Origin: CAZYIW01 sp964647705
GTDB lineage: Bacteria > Pseudomonadota > Gammaproteobacteria > PS1 > Pseudothioglobaceae
NCBI GenBank assembly: GCA_964647705.1
Contig: CAZYIW010000001.1
Location: 50,234 to 114,233 of the forward strand
Length of the DNA: 64,000 nt
Direction: 5' to 3'
Notes under the pieces: model-generated
What the model saw: the letters and a program-made list of their open reading frames with translations, nothing else
Databases searched by the model: none
Told to the model about the DNA's origin: nothing
Shown here: positions 45,171-53,741 of the stretch, in pieces
How the letters are laid out: each line of letters opens with the position of its first letter
How positions within the stretch are numbered: position 1 is the stretch's first letter
Made by a program: the position numbers and the translations under genes

Positions 45171-45650
45171 TTACTCAACTTTAATTGCATCTTTTGGACA
45201 AATGGAAACACACTCTCCACAGCCATTACAATTTTTCAAATTTAATCCAATTGATGGAACTCCTCCCATCTCAAGCTTAAATTCAATCACATCGTGTTCA
45301 CACACTTCAGAACACGATTGACATATAACGCCAATTTTTGACAAACAATTGTCTCTTATATTGACTTTATTCCCCCAGGGTTTTTCTAACGTATGAATAA
45401 ATGCATCATATTTACAAGCATCTATACATTTTTGACAAAAATCACAACCCACATCAGTGAAATCAACTACCGGAAACTTTCCAGATCCTGGTTTTAAAAT
45501 CTGCTGTGGGCATGCATCAATACAAGCACCACATCGGTTACACATTTCAACAAATAGTTCTTCAGCCTTAGTCCATGGAGGTCTAATAACTTTTTGTCTG
45601 TTAGAGCCCCAACCACCTCTTAGTAGCTGGGCTCTGGTCATAACGCCCAC
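45171..45650 (-). CDS. napF: Ferredoxin-type protein NapF
   Basis: 159 residues, cytoplasmic, with four cysteine clusters: CNRCGACIDACP, CDFCQKCIDAC, CQSCSEVC and CNGCGECVSICP, for three or more [4Fe-4S] centres. NapF assists cytoplasmic assembly or activation of NapA. An in-frame ATG three codons in is an alternative start. Between napB and soxY. Confidence 0.9.
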   Translation of the reverse strand: MGVMTRAQLLRGGWGSNRQKVIRPPWTKAEELFVEMCNRCGACIDACPQQILKPGSGKFPVVDFTDVGCDFCQKCIDACKYDAFIHTLEKPWGNKVNIRDNCLSKIGVICQSCSEVCEHDVIEFKLEMGGVPSIGLNLKNCNGCGECVSICPKDAIKVE

Positions 45651-45660
45651 CTTGTTTAAT

Positions 45661-46170
45661 CTACTCGTCTAGATTAACAAAAGTTGATCCGATTAAACTT
45701 TCTTTATCAGCCTGTGGCACATGACACTGCAAACAAAAATAGCGTCTGGGTGACATTTCACTAAGGCGCTTATCTTCTCGCGTAAAGAAGTGCGAGCTAC
45801 TCATTTTTGGTGACTCTTCTTCTTTGTAGTTTGCATCAGAATGACAACTTAAACATTTATTCTGTTTCAGGTTTACTGGCATTGATTCCGTCTTATGCGG
45901 AACAACTGGTGGTTGATCATCAAAACTACGTTCGAACTCCACGCCTTTTTTGATCCACTTAAGCTTAGCCGGCGCAATTGACAAGCTCTCTAGTGCATGT
46001 GTACCACGCAGGGAAGCAACCTTTATCGGCGCTGCGCTTTCTACATTTGACGCTGCATCTTTTGTATTAGCAGTTGTATTATTCCAATTGTGATCAGCAC
46101 CATAAAAAGTTGCATGAGTTCCTAGAGTAAAAACTGAAGCGATTGTTATAGCTAGTATTTTATTTTTCAT
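45661..46170 (-). CDS. napB: Periplasmic nitrate reductase, diheme cytochrome subunit
   Basis: 169 residues. Signal peptide (ending THA), then two haem sites CLSCHS and CLQCHV with the NapB motifs VPHKTESMPV and SPRRYFCLQCHVPQADK. It passes electrons to NapA. 12 bp after napA. Confidence 0.95.
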   Translation of the reverse strand: MKNKILAITIASVFTLGTHATFYGADHNWNNTTANTKDAASNVESAAPIKVASLRGTHALESLSIAPAKLKWIKKGVEFERSFDDQPPVVPHKTESMPVNLKQNKCLSCHSDANYKEEESPKMSSSHFFTREDKRLSEMSPRRYFCLQCHVPQADKESLIGSTFVNLDE

Positions 46171-46182
46171 CTTTTTCTCCTC

Positions 46183-48726
46183 TTATACTTTGGCAACTTT
46201 AACCGGCGTCTTTTTATAATCAGTTTCTTTAGATAGTGGATCTGTTGCATCTAGAACCAACTTATTAACCAATCGGGAAGCATCAAAGAAAGGCACAAAG
46301 ACTAAACCTTTTGGCATTTTATTTCTGCCCTTGGTTTCAACCATTGCAACAATCTCACCACGTGATGATGAAATTTTGGCGTTCTTGCCACGTCTCAAAC
46401 CACGTTTTTTTGCATCTTCAGGATTCATATAAATCACTGCATCAGGAACAGATCTGTATAACTCAGGTACTCTCCTAGTCATAGAACCTGCATGCCAATG
46501 TTCAAGCACACGGCCTGTTGACATCCAAAGATCAAACTCTTCATTCGGGCTCTCTGCAGGTGGCTCATATGGTGCGGTAATAATATTTGCCTTGCCATCA
46601 GGGTTTCCATAGAAACTAACACCTTGACCTCTTTTAACATATGGGTCATAACCTTCACGGTATCTCCACAATGTTTCTTTACCATTAATGACTGGCCAAC
46701 GCAGACCTCTGGCTTTGTGATAATCATCAAAGTTTGCAAGCTCATGGCCTTTTTTCGGGCCTTCTAAACCAAAGCGACGATATTCTTCATAAAGGCCCTT
46801 TTGAATATAGAAACCAAACTCATCCATCTCGCTATTGTTGTATTTATCACCTCTACTGTCTGTAACCTGTTGTTTATCAAATTTGTCAACCTGACCATTT
46901 TTATATAACACTTCATATAGAGTCTTACCCTTATACTTAGGATTGGCTGCTAAAAGCTCATCTGACCACGCATCATCAGTGGTGAATCTTTTTGAGAATT
47001 CAACCAATTGCCACAGGTCTGATTTTGCTTCGCCTGGTGCATCAACTTGCTGTCTCCAGAATTGAGTACGCCTTTCAGCATTACCATATGCACCTTCTTT
47101 TTCTGCCCACATTGCTGTTGGCAAGATAAGATCAGCCGCTTGAGCTGAAACTGTTGGATAAGGGTCTGAAACCACCACAAAGTTTTTAGGATTTCTCCAC
47201 CCTGGAAGCATCTCATCATTAATATTTGGACCAGCTTGCATATTGTTATTACACATTACCCAATATGCATTGATTTGACCATCTTTCAAGGCTCTAGACT
47301 GTGCAACTGCGTGATAGCCTTTTTTACCTGGAATTGTTCCTTCTGGAATCTTCCAAACATCTTCAGAGAACTTACGATGTGGTTTTTTCATGATTACCAA
47401 ATCAGCTGGTAGGCGATGTGCGAATGTACCAACTTCACGTGCTGTACCGCACGCTGAAGGTTGGCCGGTCAATGAGAATGGTCCGTTACCTGGCTGGGAA
47501 ATCTTACCCGTTAATAAGTGAATGTTGTAAATCAAGCCATTGGTCCAAACACCACGTGTGTGTTGGTTAACACCCATAGTCCACAACGAAACGACTTTTT
47601 TGTTTGGATCTGCGTAGACTTTAGCTAGACGCTCTAAGTTTTCTTTAGGAACGCCTGATAGCTCAGACACGTATTCTAAGGTATAAGGTTCTAGTGATTT
47701 CTTATACTCATCCCAAGTGATGCTACTGAGTTTACCTTTGTTGGCATTTTTGGCTTTTTTCTGTAATGGATGTGAATCACGCAAACCATAACCAATGTCG
47801 GTTGGGGTCTTCTTAAGATTTACATGCTTGGTGATAAATTCTTTATCATAGGCCTTGTTGTCTACAATGTATTTTGCAATATAGTTAAGAATTGCTGTAT
47901 CTGTTTGTGGCTCAAAAATCATGCCATTGTCAGCTAACTCAAATGAACGATGCTCAAAGGTTGACAATACATGCACTTCCGTTCCAGGCTTGGTTAAGCG
48001 TGTATCTGAGATACGAGACCAAAGAATTGGGTGCATCTCCGCCATGTTTGAGCCCCACAAAACAAAGTTTTCACCATGTTCGAAGTCATCATAACAACCC
48101 ATAGGCTCATCCGCACCAAATGCACGAATAAACGCCCCAACAGCAGATGCCATACAGTGGCGTGCGTTAGGGTCAATATTGTTTGATCTAAAGCCTGCTT
48201 TGTATAATTTAGAAGCGGCATAACCTTCCCAAACTGTCCACTGACCAGAGCCAAACATGCCCACGCGGGAGGTTAATTTTTCTGCTGGCTTACCCTTGTT
48301 TTCTTCTTTTGAAAGTTTAAGCGCTTGTTTCCACTTATCTTCCATAACATCAAATGCTTCATCCCAAGAAACTGGTGTGAATTCACCATTCTTATCATAT
48401 TTACCGTTTTTCTTTCTAAGCAGTGGTTGAGTGAGACGATCCTTACCATACATAATTTTGGATAGAAAGTATCCCTTTACACAGTTAAGACCTTTGTTTA
48501 CAGGAGCGTCCGGATCGCCTTGTGTGGCAACTAACTTGCCGTCTTTTGTGCCAGCTAAAACTGAACAACCTGTTCCACAAAATCGACAAGGTATCTTGTC
48601 CCATTTGATTCCATCAATACTTTGTTCATAATTTGCGACACTGATGCCTGGCAAAGTTAAGCCAGCAGTAGCTGCGGTTGCGCCAATAGCACTATTTTTT
48701 ATGAAGTCTCTTCTAGTTAAAGCCAT
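46183..48726 (-). CDS. napA: Periplasmic nitrate reductase, catalytic subunit
   Basis: 847 residues. Tat signal TRRDFIKNSA at residues 4-13. [4Fe-4S] ligands are C47-x2-C50-x3-C54 (CRFCGTGC) and a later Cys in NCVKG. The Mo-bis-MGD Cys is in ARHCMASAVGAF, and the C-terminal NapA signature STGRVLEHWHAGSMTRR is clear. Reduces nitrate to nitrite in the periplasm. The ATG at 48726 has AGGAGG directly upstream; a frame to 48738 starts inside that site. A dyad like that of napD lies upstream at 48791. Confidence 0.98.
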   Translation of the reverse strand: MALTRRDFIKNSAIGATAATAGLTLPGISVANYEQSIDGIKWDKIPCRFCGTGCSVLAGTKDGKLVATQGDPDAPVNKGLNCVKGYFLSKIMYGKDRLTQPLLRKKNGKYDKNGEFTPVSWDEAFDVMEDKWKQALKLSKEENKGKPAEKLTSRVGMFGSGQWTVWEGYAASKLYKAGFRSNNIDPNARHCMASAVGAFIRAFGADEPMGCYDDFEHGENFVLWGSNMAEMHPILWSRISDTRLTKPGTEVHVLSTFEHRSFELADNGMIFEPQTDTAILNYIAKYIVDNKAYDKEFITKHVNLKKTPTDIGYGLRDSHPLQKKAKNANKGKLSSITWDEYKKSLEPYTLEYVSELSGVPKENLERLAKVYADPNKKVVSLWTMGVNQHTRGVWTNGLIYNIHLLTGKISQPGNGPFSLTGQPSACGTAREVGTFAHRLPADLVIMKKPHRKFSEDVWKIPEGTIPGKKGYHAVAQSRALKDGQINAYWVMCNNNMQAGPNINDEMLPGWRNPKNFVVVSDPYPTVSAQAADLILPTAMWAEKEGAYGNAERRTQFWRQQVDAPGEAKSDLWQLVEFSKRFTTDDAWSDELLAANPKYKGKTLYEVLYKNGQVDKFDKQQVTDSRGDKYNNSEMDEFGFYIQKGLYEEYRRFGLEGPKKGHELANFDDYHKARGLRWPVINGKETLWRYREGYDPYVKRGQGVSFYGNPDGKANIITAPYEPPAESPNEEFDLWMSTGRVLEHWHAGSMTRRVPELYRSVPDAVIYMNPEDAKKRGLRRGKNAKISSSRGEIVAMVETKGRNKMPKGLVFVPFFDASRLVNKLVLDATDPLSKETDYKKTPVKVAKV

Positions 48727-48790
48727 ATGCCTCCTCATGGTTAATTATTTAAATAACAGATTTACAACTTTAATCAGTTGTTCATTTCAT

Positions 48791-48802
48791 TTCATTAACA
48801 TA
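48791..48802 (-). promoter_or_regulatory. Dyad upstream of napA matching the fccA/napD motif
   Basis: On the minus strand TAATCTATGTTA, one base from the napD dyad TAACCTATGTTA. A poor -10 (TGTAAA) lies 24 bp further on. It may serve an internal promoter for napABF-soxYZ. Confidence 0.45.
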
Positions 48803-48817
48803 GATTATTTTTAGCTA

Positions 48818-49675
48818 TTATTTTTTAAAACGAGTTGAATAACTAAATACATTGGGCTCGCATATATCAATACAACGTCCGCAATTTGTGCAATTGCCAT
48901 CAAGTACAATCGATCCGTCTTTACCCTTAAGTGCAGGATTAATAACTTGCGATTCAGGGCAAATTACAAAACACTCTAGACAATCAGTACATTTGTCCCT
49001 ATCTTTAGCTCTAATTCTTAATAGAGAAGACTTGCCTAATAATGAATAAAAAGCACCCATTGGGCATATGCGTGAGCACCAGCCATTTTTCACCACAAAC
49101 AAATCAAATAAAAATATAAAGGCAATTAAAAACCAACCAAAGCTCATGCCAAAGATAATGCCACGATGCAAAATTGACACTGGATTAACCAACTCCCAAA
49201 TAAGTGTGCCCGTTATGAATGCACTCAACATAACAGTGGCTAATAACCAATAACGCAGTTTATTTGATACTCCGCCACTGGTGGTTTTAACGCCTAATTT
49301 ACACCTAAACCATGACGCCGCATCAGTAACAATGTTTACCGGGCATACCCACGAACAAAATACTCGACCACCGACTAATATATAAAACACTACAACGATT
49401 AATGCACCAATCAGCGCATCATCGGCTACTGAATGTCCTGCAAATACCGTTTGCAGTAATACAAACGGGTCTGTAAGTGGCAATGTATCTAAAGTAAGGC
49501 TTGAACTTAGATTGCCCTTTACAATCCAAATACCAAACCAAGGTCCTAATAAAAACAAAGCTAAAATACCAAACTGAGAGATACGGCGTAGAATCAAGTA
49601 TTTTTTACTACTTATCCAGCCTCTTGATTTGGCAGCATCTAATCCGACTACCTGACATATATTTTGTTTCTTCAT
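48818..49675 (-). CDS. napH: Quinol dehydrogenase membrane subunit NapH
   Basis: 285 residues: about four membrane helices with two CxxxCP motifs (CSWVCPVN, CSRICPMGAF), and a cytoplasmic C-terminus with two [4Fe-4S] sites (CTDCLECFVICPE, CTNCGRCIDIC). With NapG it takes electrons from quinol to NapAB. There is no napC in this operon, so NapGH must be the electron entry route. Confidence 0.95.
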   Translation of the reverse strand: MKKQNICQVVGLDAAKSRGWISSKKYLILRRISQFGILALFLLGPWFGIWIVKGNLSSSLTLDTLPLTDPFVLLQTVFAGHSVADDALIGALIVVVFYILVGGRVFCSWVCPVNIVTDAASWFRCKLGVKTTSGGVSNKLRYWLLATVMLSAFITGTLIWELVNPVSILHRGIIFGMSFGWFLIAFIFLFDLFVVKNGWCSRICPMGAFYSLLGKSSLLRIRAKDRDKCTDCLECFVICPESQVINPALKGKDGSIVLDGNCTNCGRCIDICEPNVFSYSTRFKK

Positions 49676-50514
49676 TTTTTCTTAATATCAAATAGCGGGT
49701 TAAAACTATTTAGCGTATCAAGAGCATTGTCAATTGGGTTGTCGACTTTGACATCTGTTAGACCGTCACCTTGGAGGTCGTATTTTTTTCCCTCAGGTAA
49801 ATTGTATTTATGTTCAACATCAGGTGTAACTAAAGACTTACCAGCTTTTTGTTTTTCTTCCCAACCAAGTTTGTATGAATCATGGCGCTTGCCCATTGCC
49901 AACTTATGCGGCAGAACTTTAATAACTGCCTCTTCCATAATACAAGCCTCTTCACACTTGCCACATCCAGTGCAATAATCGTAATTAACGACCGGAATGA
50001 ATAAGGTATGCTTACCGCTGCGCTTATTGTGTTTCATTTCAATGGTTATCGCCTTACCTCTGATAGGACAAACATTGAAACAAACTTCACACCTTAATCC
50101 TTGGTAAGCGATACAACCCTTGGTGTCGACAATTCTAGCCAGACCCATTTTGGCATCATTGATATCGGTTAAGTTTTTATCCAGCGCTCCAGTTGGACAA
50201 GCCTCAACACATGGAATGTCTTCGCACATTTCACAGCCTGCCTTTCTGGCGGTAAAAAAGGGAGTTCCAATGGCTACTTGATCTTTTTCTGTTGCGAGCG
50301 ATAAAGTTGGAAAGGGGCAATCATTAACACACAATCCACAGCGAATACAGGCCGAGACAAAATCTTTCTCGTCCAATGCACCTGGTGGGCGAATTGCACT
50401 GGCCGGAATTGAGTATGTATGTCTAGAATAGCTGACAAGCCCAATTGTAATCAACGTAGATGTGGTTGCTAGTCGCGCTGAATTTAGCAAAAATTCTCTG
50501 CGAGTTACGCCCAT
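49672..50514 (-). CDS. napG: Ferredoxin-type protein NapG
   Basis: 280 residues: Tat signal (TRREFLLNSARLA), then four [4Fe-4S] cluster sites, CIRCGLCVNDCP, CEMCEDIPCVEACP, CEVCFNVCP and CTGCGKCEEAC. It forms the periplasmic part of the NapGH quinol dehydrogenase. It overlaps napH by 4 bp and starts 3 bp after napD. Confidence 0.95.
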   Translation of the reverse strand: MGVTRREFLLNSARLATTSTLITIGLVSYSRHTYSIPASAIRPPGALDEKDFVSACIRCGLCVNDCPFPTLSLATEKDQVAIGTPFFTARKAGCEMCEDIPCVEACPTGALDKNLTDINDAKMGLARIVDTKGCIAYQGLRCEVCFNVCPIRGKAITIEMKHNKRSGKHTLFIPVVNYDYCTGCGKCEEACIMEEAVIKVLPHKLAMGKRHDSYKLGWEEKQKAGKSLVTPDVEHKYNLPEGKKYDLQGDGLTDVKVDNPIDNALDTLNSFNPLFDIKKK

Positions 50515-50516
50515 TC

Positions 50517-50771
50517 TTAGATTTGTTCAGAATGTTGATAAGTAAGAACCGTAGAAACCACGCCGGGAATATCATTAAAACTTTGCATGGTATCAATAAT
50601 CTTGTCTTGAGATTCTTGTTCAATGGTGACAATAAAGCGTGAATCTTCAGTGATGTGATGCACTTCAACGCCTTTGATATTAATGAGTTTGTTTTGAATA
50701 TCCTGTTCTTTACCCTTCATGGCATGAACCAAAACACCGCAGATATCAATTGTCTTTTTGTTTGTAGTCAT
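50517..50771 (-). CDS. napD: Nap chaperone NapD
   Basis: 84 residues of the NapD ferredoxin-like fold: IDICGVLVHAMKGKEQDI, then VEVHHITEDSRFIVTIEQ. NapD binds the Tat signal of NapA and controls export until cofactors are loaded. The ATG at 50771 is preceded in frame by a TTG two codons earlier. First gene of the nap-sox cluster. Confidence 0.93.
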   Translation of the reverse strand: MTTNKKTIDICGVLVHAMKGKEQDIQNKLINIKGVEVHHITEDSRFIVTIEQESQDKIIDTMQSFNDIPGVVSTVLTYQHSEQI

Positions 50772-50801
50772 ACTCAATTACTCTCTAGATAAAGATTTTT
50801 A

Positions 50802-50842
50802 ATTATAGGAAAAGAAATGATTATTAAAAATAACATAGGTTA
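50802..50842 (-). promoter_or_regulatory. napD promoter with Crp/Fnr-type dyad at -41.5
   Basis: TAACCTATGTTA (50842-50831, minus strand) is followed after exactly 23 bp by a perfect TATAAT (50807-50802); the predicted start is 50795. No -35 consensus is present, as expected for a class II activated promoter. Confidence 0.72.
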
Positions 50843-51009
50843 ATTTTTATGTTTATATCCTTAATTGGGTGCACCCTTTCAAGCATTGATAGAGAGTAAT
50901 GAGACAAAAGGGTGCTTTAGTAACAATAACTTATAAGCTCAAAAAATCAAATAACTTACGTTATTTAATTCTTTTTTGTTTTGGGTCTAAATTATTTTTT
51001 TAAGAAATA

Positions 51010-51050
51010 CAATCTATGTTGTTTCATTCTTTTGCAAAACCGTCTAAAAA
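51010..51050 (+). promoter_or_regulatory. Dyad and possible -10 upstream of the HAO-like gene
   Basis: CAATCTATGTTG (51010-51021) is followed after 23 bp by TAAAAA (51045-51050), 4 of 6 matches to a -10. Same arrangement as fccA and napD but a weaker -10. Predicted start near 51057. Confidence 0.5.
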
Positions 51051-51134
51051 GATCTATCAATAGAGTTCTAAAGAGTCTATTAACTGAGTAATGAGTGTGG
51101 TAACTATTTGTATAACTATAACGGAGCGATAATT

Positions 51135-52601
51135 ATGAATAAGCTATTAAAGGCAATGTTACTTATGTTTTCATTGTCTGTTTTAAGTGGTTCGGCATTT
51201 TCGGCTGTTTCTGAGCCTCCTATGAGAATGTCCGATGAATCGAAAGAATGTGCAGATTGTCATAGAACAAAAGCAGAAAACGCTGGATTGGTTCAACAAT
51301 GGGGTGATTCAGCTCACTATCGCGCCAAGGTTGGTTGCTATGAATGTCACGCTGCAGATGTTGGAGACAGTGATGCATTTTTACACGGTAAAAAAGGCAA
51401 AGAGAAGTTGATATCTATCATTGTATCTCCGCGTGATTGTCAAAACTGTCACGAGCAAGAGGTAAAAGAAACCGAAGAATCACATCACGCTAAAGGTGGA
51501 AGAATTCTAGGTTCTTTGGATAACTTGTTAGCTGAAGTCGTAGAGGGTAATTCAGCCTTAGTAACTGAAGGCTTCCCAGATGGTAACTCGGCTGCTGCGG
51601 TTAATGGTTGTTGGCAATGTCATGGTTCACAAGTTAAGGTTTTAGAAGATGGTTCACTTGATCCGGTAACTTGGCCAAACACTGGTATTGGTAGAATTAA
51701 CCCTGATGGTTCTGAAGGTGCTTGTTCAGCTTGTCATGGACGACACAGCTTTAAAGTAGAACAGGCTCGTGCGCCGGAAACATGTGGTAAATGCCATATG
51801 GGTCCTGATCATCCTCAGATAGAAATTTACCAAGAGTCTAAGCATGGTATTCAATACGCTTCTCAGAAAGAACAGCTAGGTATGGATAGAGCGAAGTGGA
51901 TTCCTGGTGAAGACTATGATACCGGTCCAACATGTTCAACATGTCATATGGGTGCTACAAAAAATCAAGGCGTTACTCATGATGTTGGTATGCGTATTTC
52001 TTGGAATAACCGCCCACCAGTATCCATACGTCCTGAGGAGTCTGACAAGAAGATGGGACTACCTGGTCAGCATATCGATTGGCAAACTCGTCGTGACAAT
52101 ATGCAAGACGTATGTATGGCTTGCCATTCAGAAGAGCATACTGAGGCGTTCTATATTCAATATGATGGTCTAATTCATCTTTATAACGAAAAATTTGCTA
52201 AGCCTGGTATCAAGCTTATGAAGGCTGCTAAGCCATTAATGAAACCAACAAAATTCTCTAACAAGTTGGATTGGACTTGGTTCGAACTATGGCACCATGA
52301 AGGTCGTCGTGCTCGTCACGGTGCATCTATGATGGGACCAGACTACACCCATTGGCATGGTACTTATGAGATAGCTAAACACTTCTACGTTAAGATGATT
52401 CCTGAATTAGAGGATCTAGTAGAAAAAGGTCTGGCATCTAATAATAGCAAGAAGCAAGAAGCTGCTCGCAAACTTCAGGCTACCATTGATGAAGTACTTA
52501 ACACCGATGACCATAAGTGGTTCTTAGGTAAGATGAGCGAAAAGCAAAAAGTAATTCGTGCTAAAGCAACCGCTGACTTTAAATCTCAATTTGAAAAATA
52601 A
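51135..52601 (+). CDS. Octahaem hydroxylamine oxidoreductase-like cytochrome c
   Basis: 488 residues with signal peptide (cleaved near AFSA) and eight CXXCH motifs: CADCH, CYECH, CQNCH, CWQCH, CSACH, CGKCH, CSTCH and CMACH. The C-terminal part has the HAO-type pattern HHEGRRARHG...MGPDYTHWHGTYE. Haem content and order fit the HAO family; whether it oxidises hydroxylamine or reduces nitrite depends on the cross-link tyrosine, which I cannot place without alignment. Next to nap, reduction of nitrite or hydroxylamine is as likely as oxidation. The ATG has GGAG upstream; the frame opens at 51108. Confidence 0.93.
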   Translation: MNKLLKAMLLMFSLSVLSGSAFSAVSEPPMRMSDESKECADCHRTKAENAGLVQQWGDSAHYRAKVGCYECHAADVGDSDAFLHGKKGKEKLISIIVSPRDCQNCHEQEVKETEESHHAKGGRILGSLDNLLAEVVEGNSALVTEGFPDGNSAAAVNGCWQCHGSQVKVLEDGSLDPVTWPNTGIGRINPDGSEGACSACHGRHSFKVEQARAPETCGKCHMGPDHPQIEIYQESKHGIQYASQKEQLGMDRAKWIPGEDYDTGPTCSTCHMGATKNQGVTHDVGMRISWNNRPPVSIRPEESDKKMGLPGQHIDWQTRRDNMQDVCMACHSEEHTEAFYIQYDGLIHLYNEKFAKPGIKLMKAAKPLMKPTKFSNKLDWTWFELWHHEGRRARHGASMMGPDYTHWHGTYEIAKHFYVKMIPELEDLVEKGLASNNSKKQEAARKLQATIDEVLNTDDHKWFLGKMSEKQKVIRAKATADFKSQFEK

Positions 52602-52623
52602 TTTAGATTGATAAGTCACAATT

Positions 52624-52664
52624 AAATACCCCTTAATAGGTAACTTTTAAGGGGTATTTTTTTT
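52624..52664 (+). terminator. Rho-independent terminator after the HAO-like gene
   Basis: AAATACCCCTTAA and TTAAGGGGTATTT (13-bp perfect stem) with a 10-nt loop, followed by a T-run. It separates the HAO gene from the TPR gene. Confidence 0.93.
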
Positions 52665-52689
52665 ATTCAAATTATATATAGAGAAATAA

Positions 52690-53172
52690 ATGAAATTAAT
52701 ATTACAGTCAATTGTAGTTGTTATGACAATTACCAGTACTAATTTTGTGATAGCAAACAATCAAAGCATATCTGGTAATCTCATACAACAAGGTCAAGGG
52801 GTAATAGATGAAATCAAGTTTCAACAAAGAGAAAAAAAGTTACTTGAACTTGTCGACTCTTCTCCGTCCAAAAATACTTATATACAACTCGCCAATCTAT
52901 ATTTATCACAAAATAAAAATACGGAGGCAATAAGTAACTACAAAAAAGCGATATTACACGATCCAAAAGATCCTAAACTTTTCACCTCAATGTCTATTGC
53001 ATATCTGCATCTTGGACTCTATGAGATGTCCAAAGCCATGGCTGAACACGCAATATCCTTAGACCCTACAATTTCACAAGCAGACAATATTGTGAAATAT
53101 ATAAACAAAAAGCTAGAGGTGTTAGCAAAAGCAAGTGAGGCTGATAAAAGAGCTCTAGCAGCGCACGAATAA
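52690..53172 (+). CDS. Exported TPR protein
   Basis: 160 residues: signal peptide (ending VIA), then two to three tetratricopeptide repeats (TYIQLANLYLSQNKNTEAISNYKKAI; PKLFTSMSIAYLHLGLYEMSKAMAEHAI) and a basic helix. A periplasmic protein-binding role is likely. It lies 89 bp after the HAO gene behind a terminator, so joint function is only suggested by position. Confidence 0.8.
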   Translation: MKLILQSIVVVMTITSTNFVIANNQSISGNLIQQGQGVIDEIKFQQREKKLLELVDSSPSKNTYIQLANLYLSQNKNTEAISNYKKAILHDPKDPKLFTSMSIAYLHLGLYEMSKAMAEHAISLDPTISQADNIVKYINKKLEVLAKASEADKRALAAHE

Positions 53173-53239
53173 ATTTATCCGTGTCTTAATCAATTAAGAT
53201 TTATCATATCTAAAAACAGGCTGTGCTTATAATGTTGTG

Positions 53240-53707
53240 ATGAATAAAATTTTGGTTCAAGAAGCTGATTTTGATCTTACAACAGAAGTTAAGATTGCTA
53301 GGGATCACTCAAACAACATTGGTGCTGTGGTTTCTTTTGTTGGTACCGTTCGCGATCTTGAAGATGCACCCATTCGCTATATGGAGCTTGAGCATTATCC
53401 GAATATGACAAAAAAAGCACTTGAGTCAATTGCTCTAGAGGCGCAAAAGAAATGGTCTATAGACAAGGTGGTGATTATTCATCGTGTTGGTAAATTGAAA
53501 ATTAACGAACAAATTGTACTGGTGATTACCACTGCTCAACACCGAAAAGAAGCTTTTCAAGCTTGTGAATTTATTATGGATTATTTAAAGACTCGTGCAC
53601 CTTTTTGGAAAAAGGAGTACACAAACGATGGCAAATCCAGCTGGGTTGAATCAAAAATAAGTGACCAAAAACAAGCGAAACGTTGGCAAAAAACTCAAAA
53701 CACTTGA
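53240..53707 (+). CDS. moaE: Molybdopterin synthase catalytic subunit MoaE
   Basis: 155 residues: GAVVSFVGTVRD near residue 30, ELEHYPNMTKK, VVIIHRVGKLKINEQIVLV and the active-site KTRAPFWKKE. Converts precursor Z to molybdopterin with MoaD, needed for NapA. Start is ATG 53240 (GTG one codon earlier also possible). A perfect TATAAT (53228-53233) ends only 6 nt before the ATG, so the transcript may be leaderless. Confidence 0.95.
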   Translation: MNKILVQEADFDLTTEVKIARDHSNNIGAVVSFVGTVRDLEDAPIRYMELEHYPNMTKKALESIALEAQKKWSIDKVVIIHRVGKLKINEQIVLVITTAQHRKEAFQACEFIMDYLKTRAPFWKKEYTNDGKSSWVESKISDQKQAKRWQKTQNT

Positions 53708-53741
53708 ATAACCTGATTCAGATTTTTTGTTTTTTATTTTC

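Larger units (their letters stand above)
50772..51134. promoter_or_regulatory. Divergent control region between napD and the HAO-like gene
   Basis: 363 bp with no gene. It holds two oppositely oriented copies of the Crp/Fnr-type dyad (50831, 51010), a perfect 10-bp palindrome GGGTGCACCC (50867-50876) that also forms a 9-bp stem with AAAGGGTGC at 50907-50915, and AAATAAC-N4-GTTATTT at 50949-50966. Confidence 0.6.

Noticed and set aside
46479..48254. Minus-strand frames of 86-89 residues inside napA
   Set aside because: Shadow frames within a well-supported 847-residue gene.
50423..50668. 81-residue frame spanning the napD-napG junction
   Set aside because: Out of frame with both genes, which explain the region fully.
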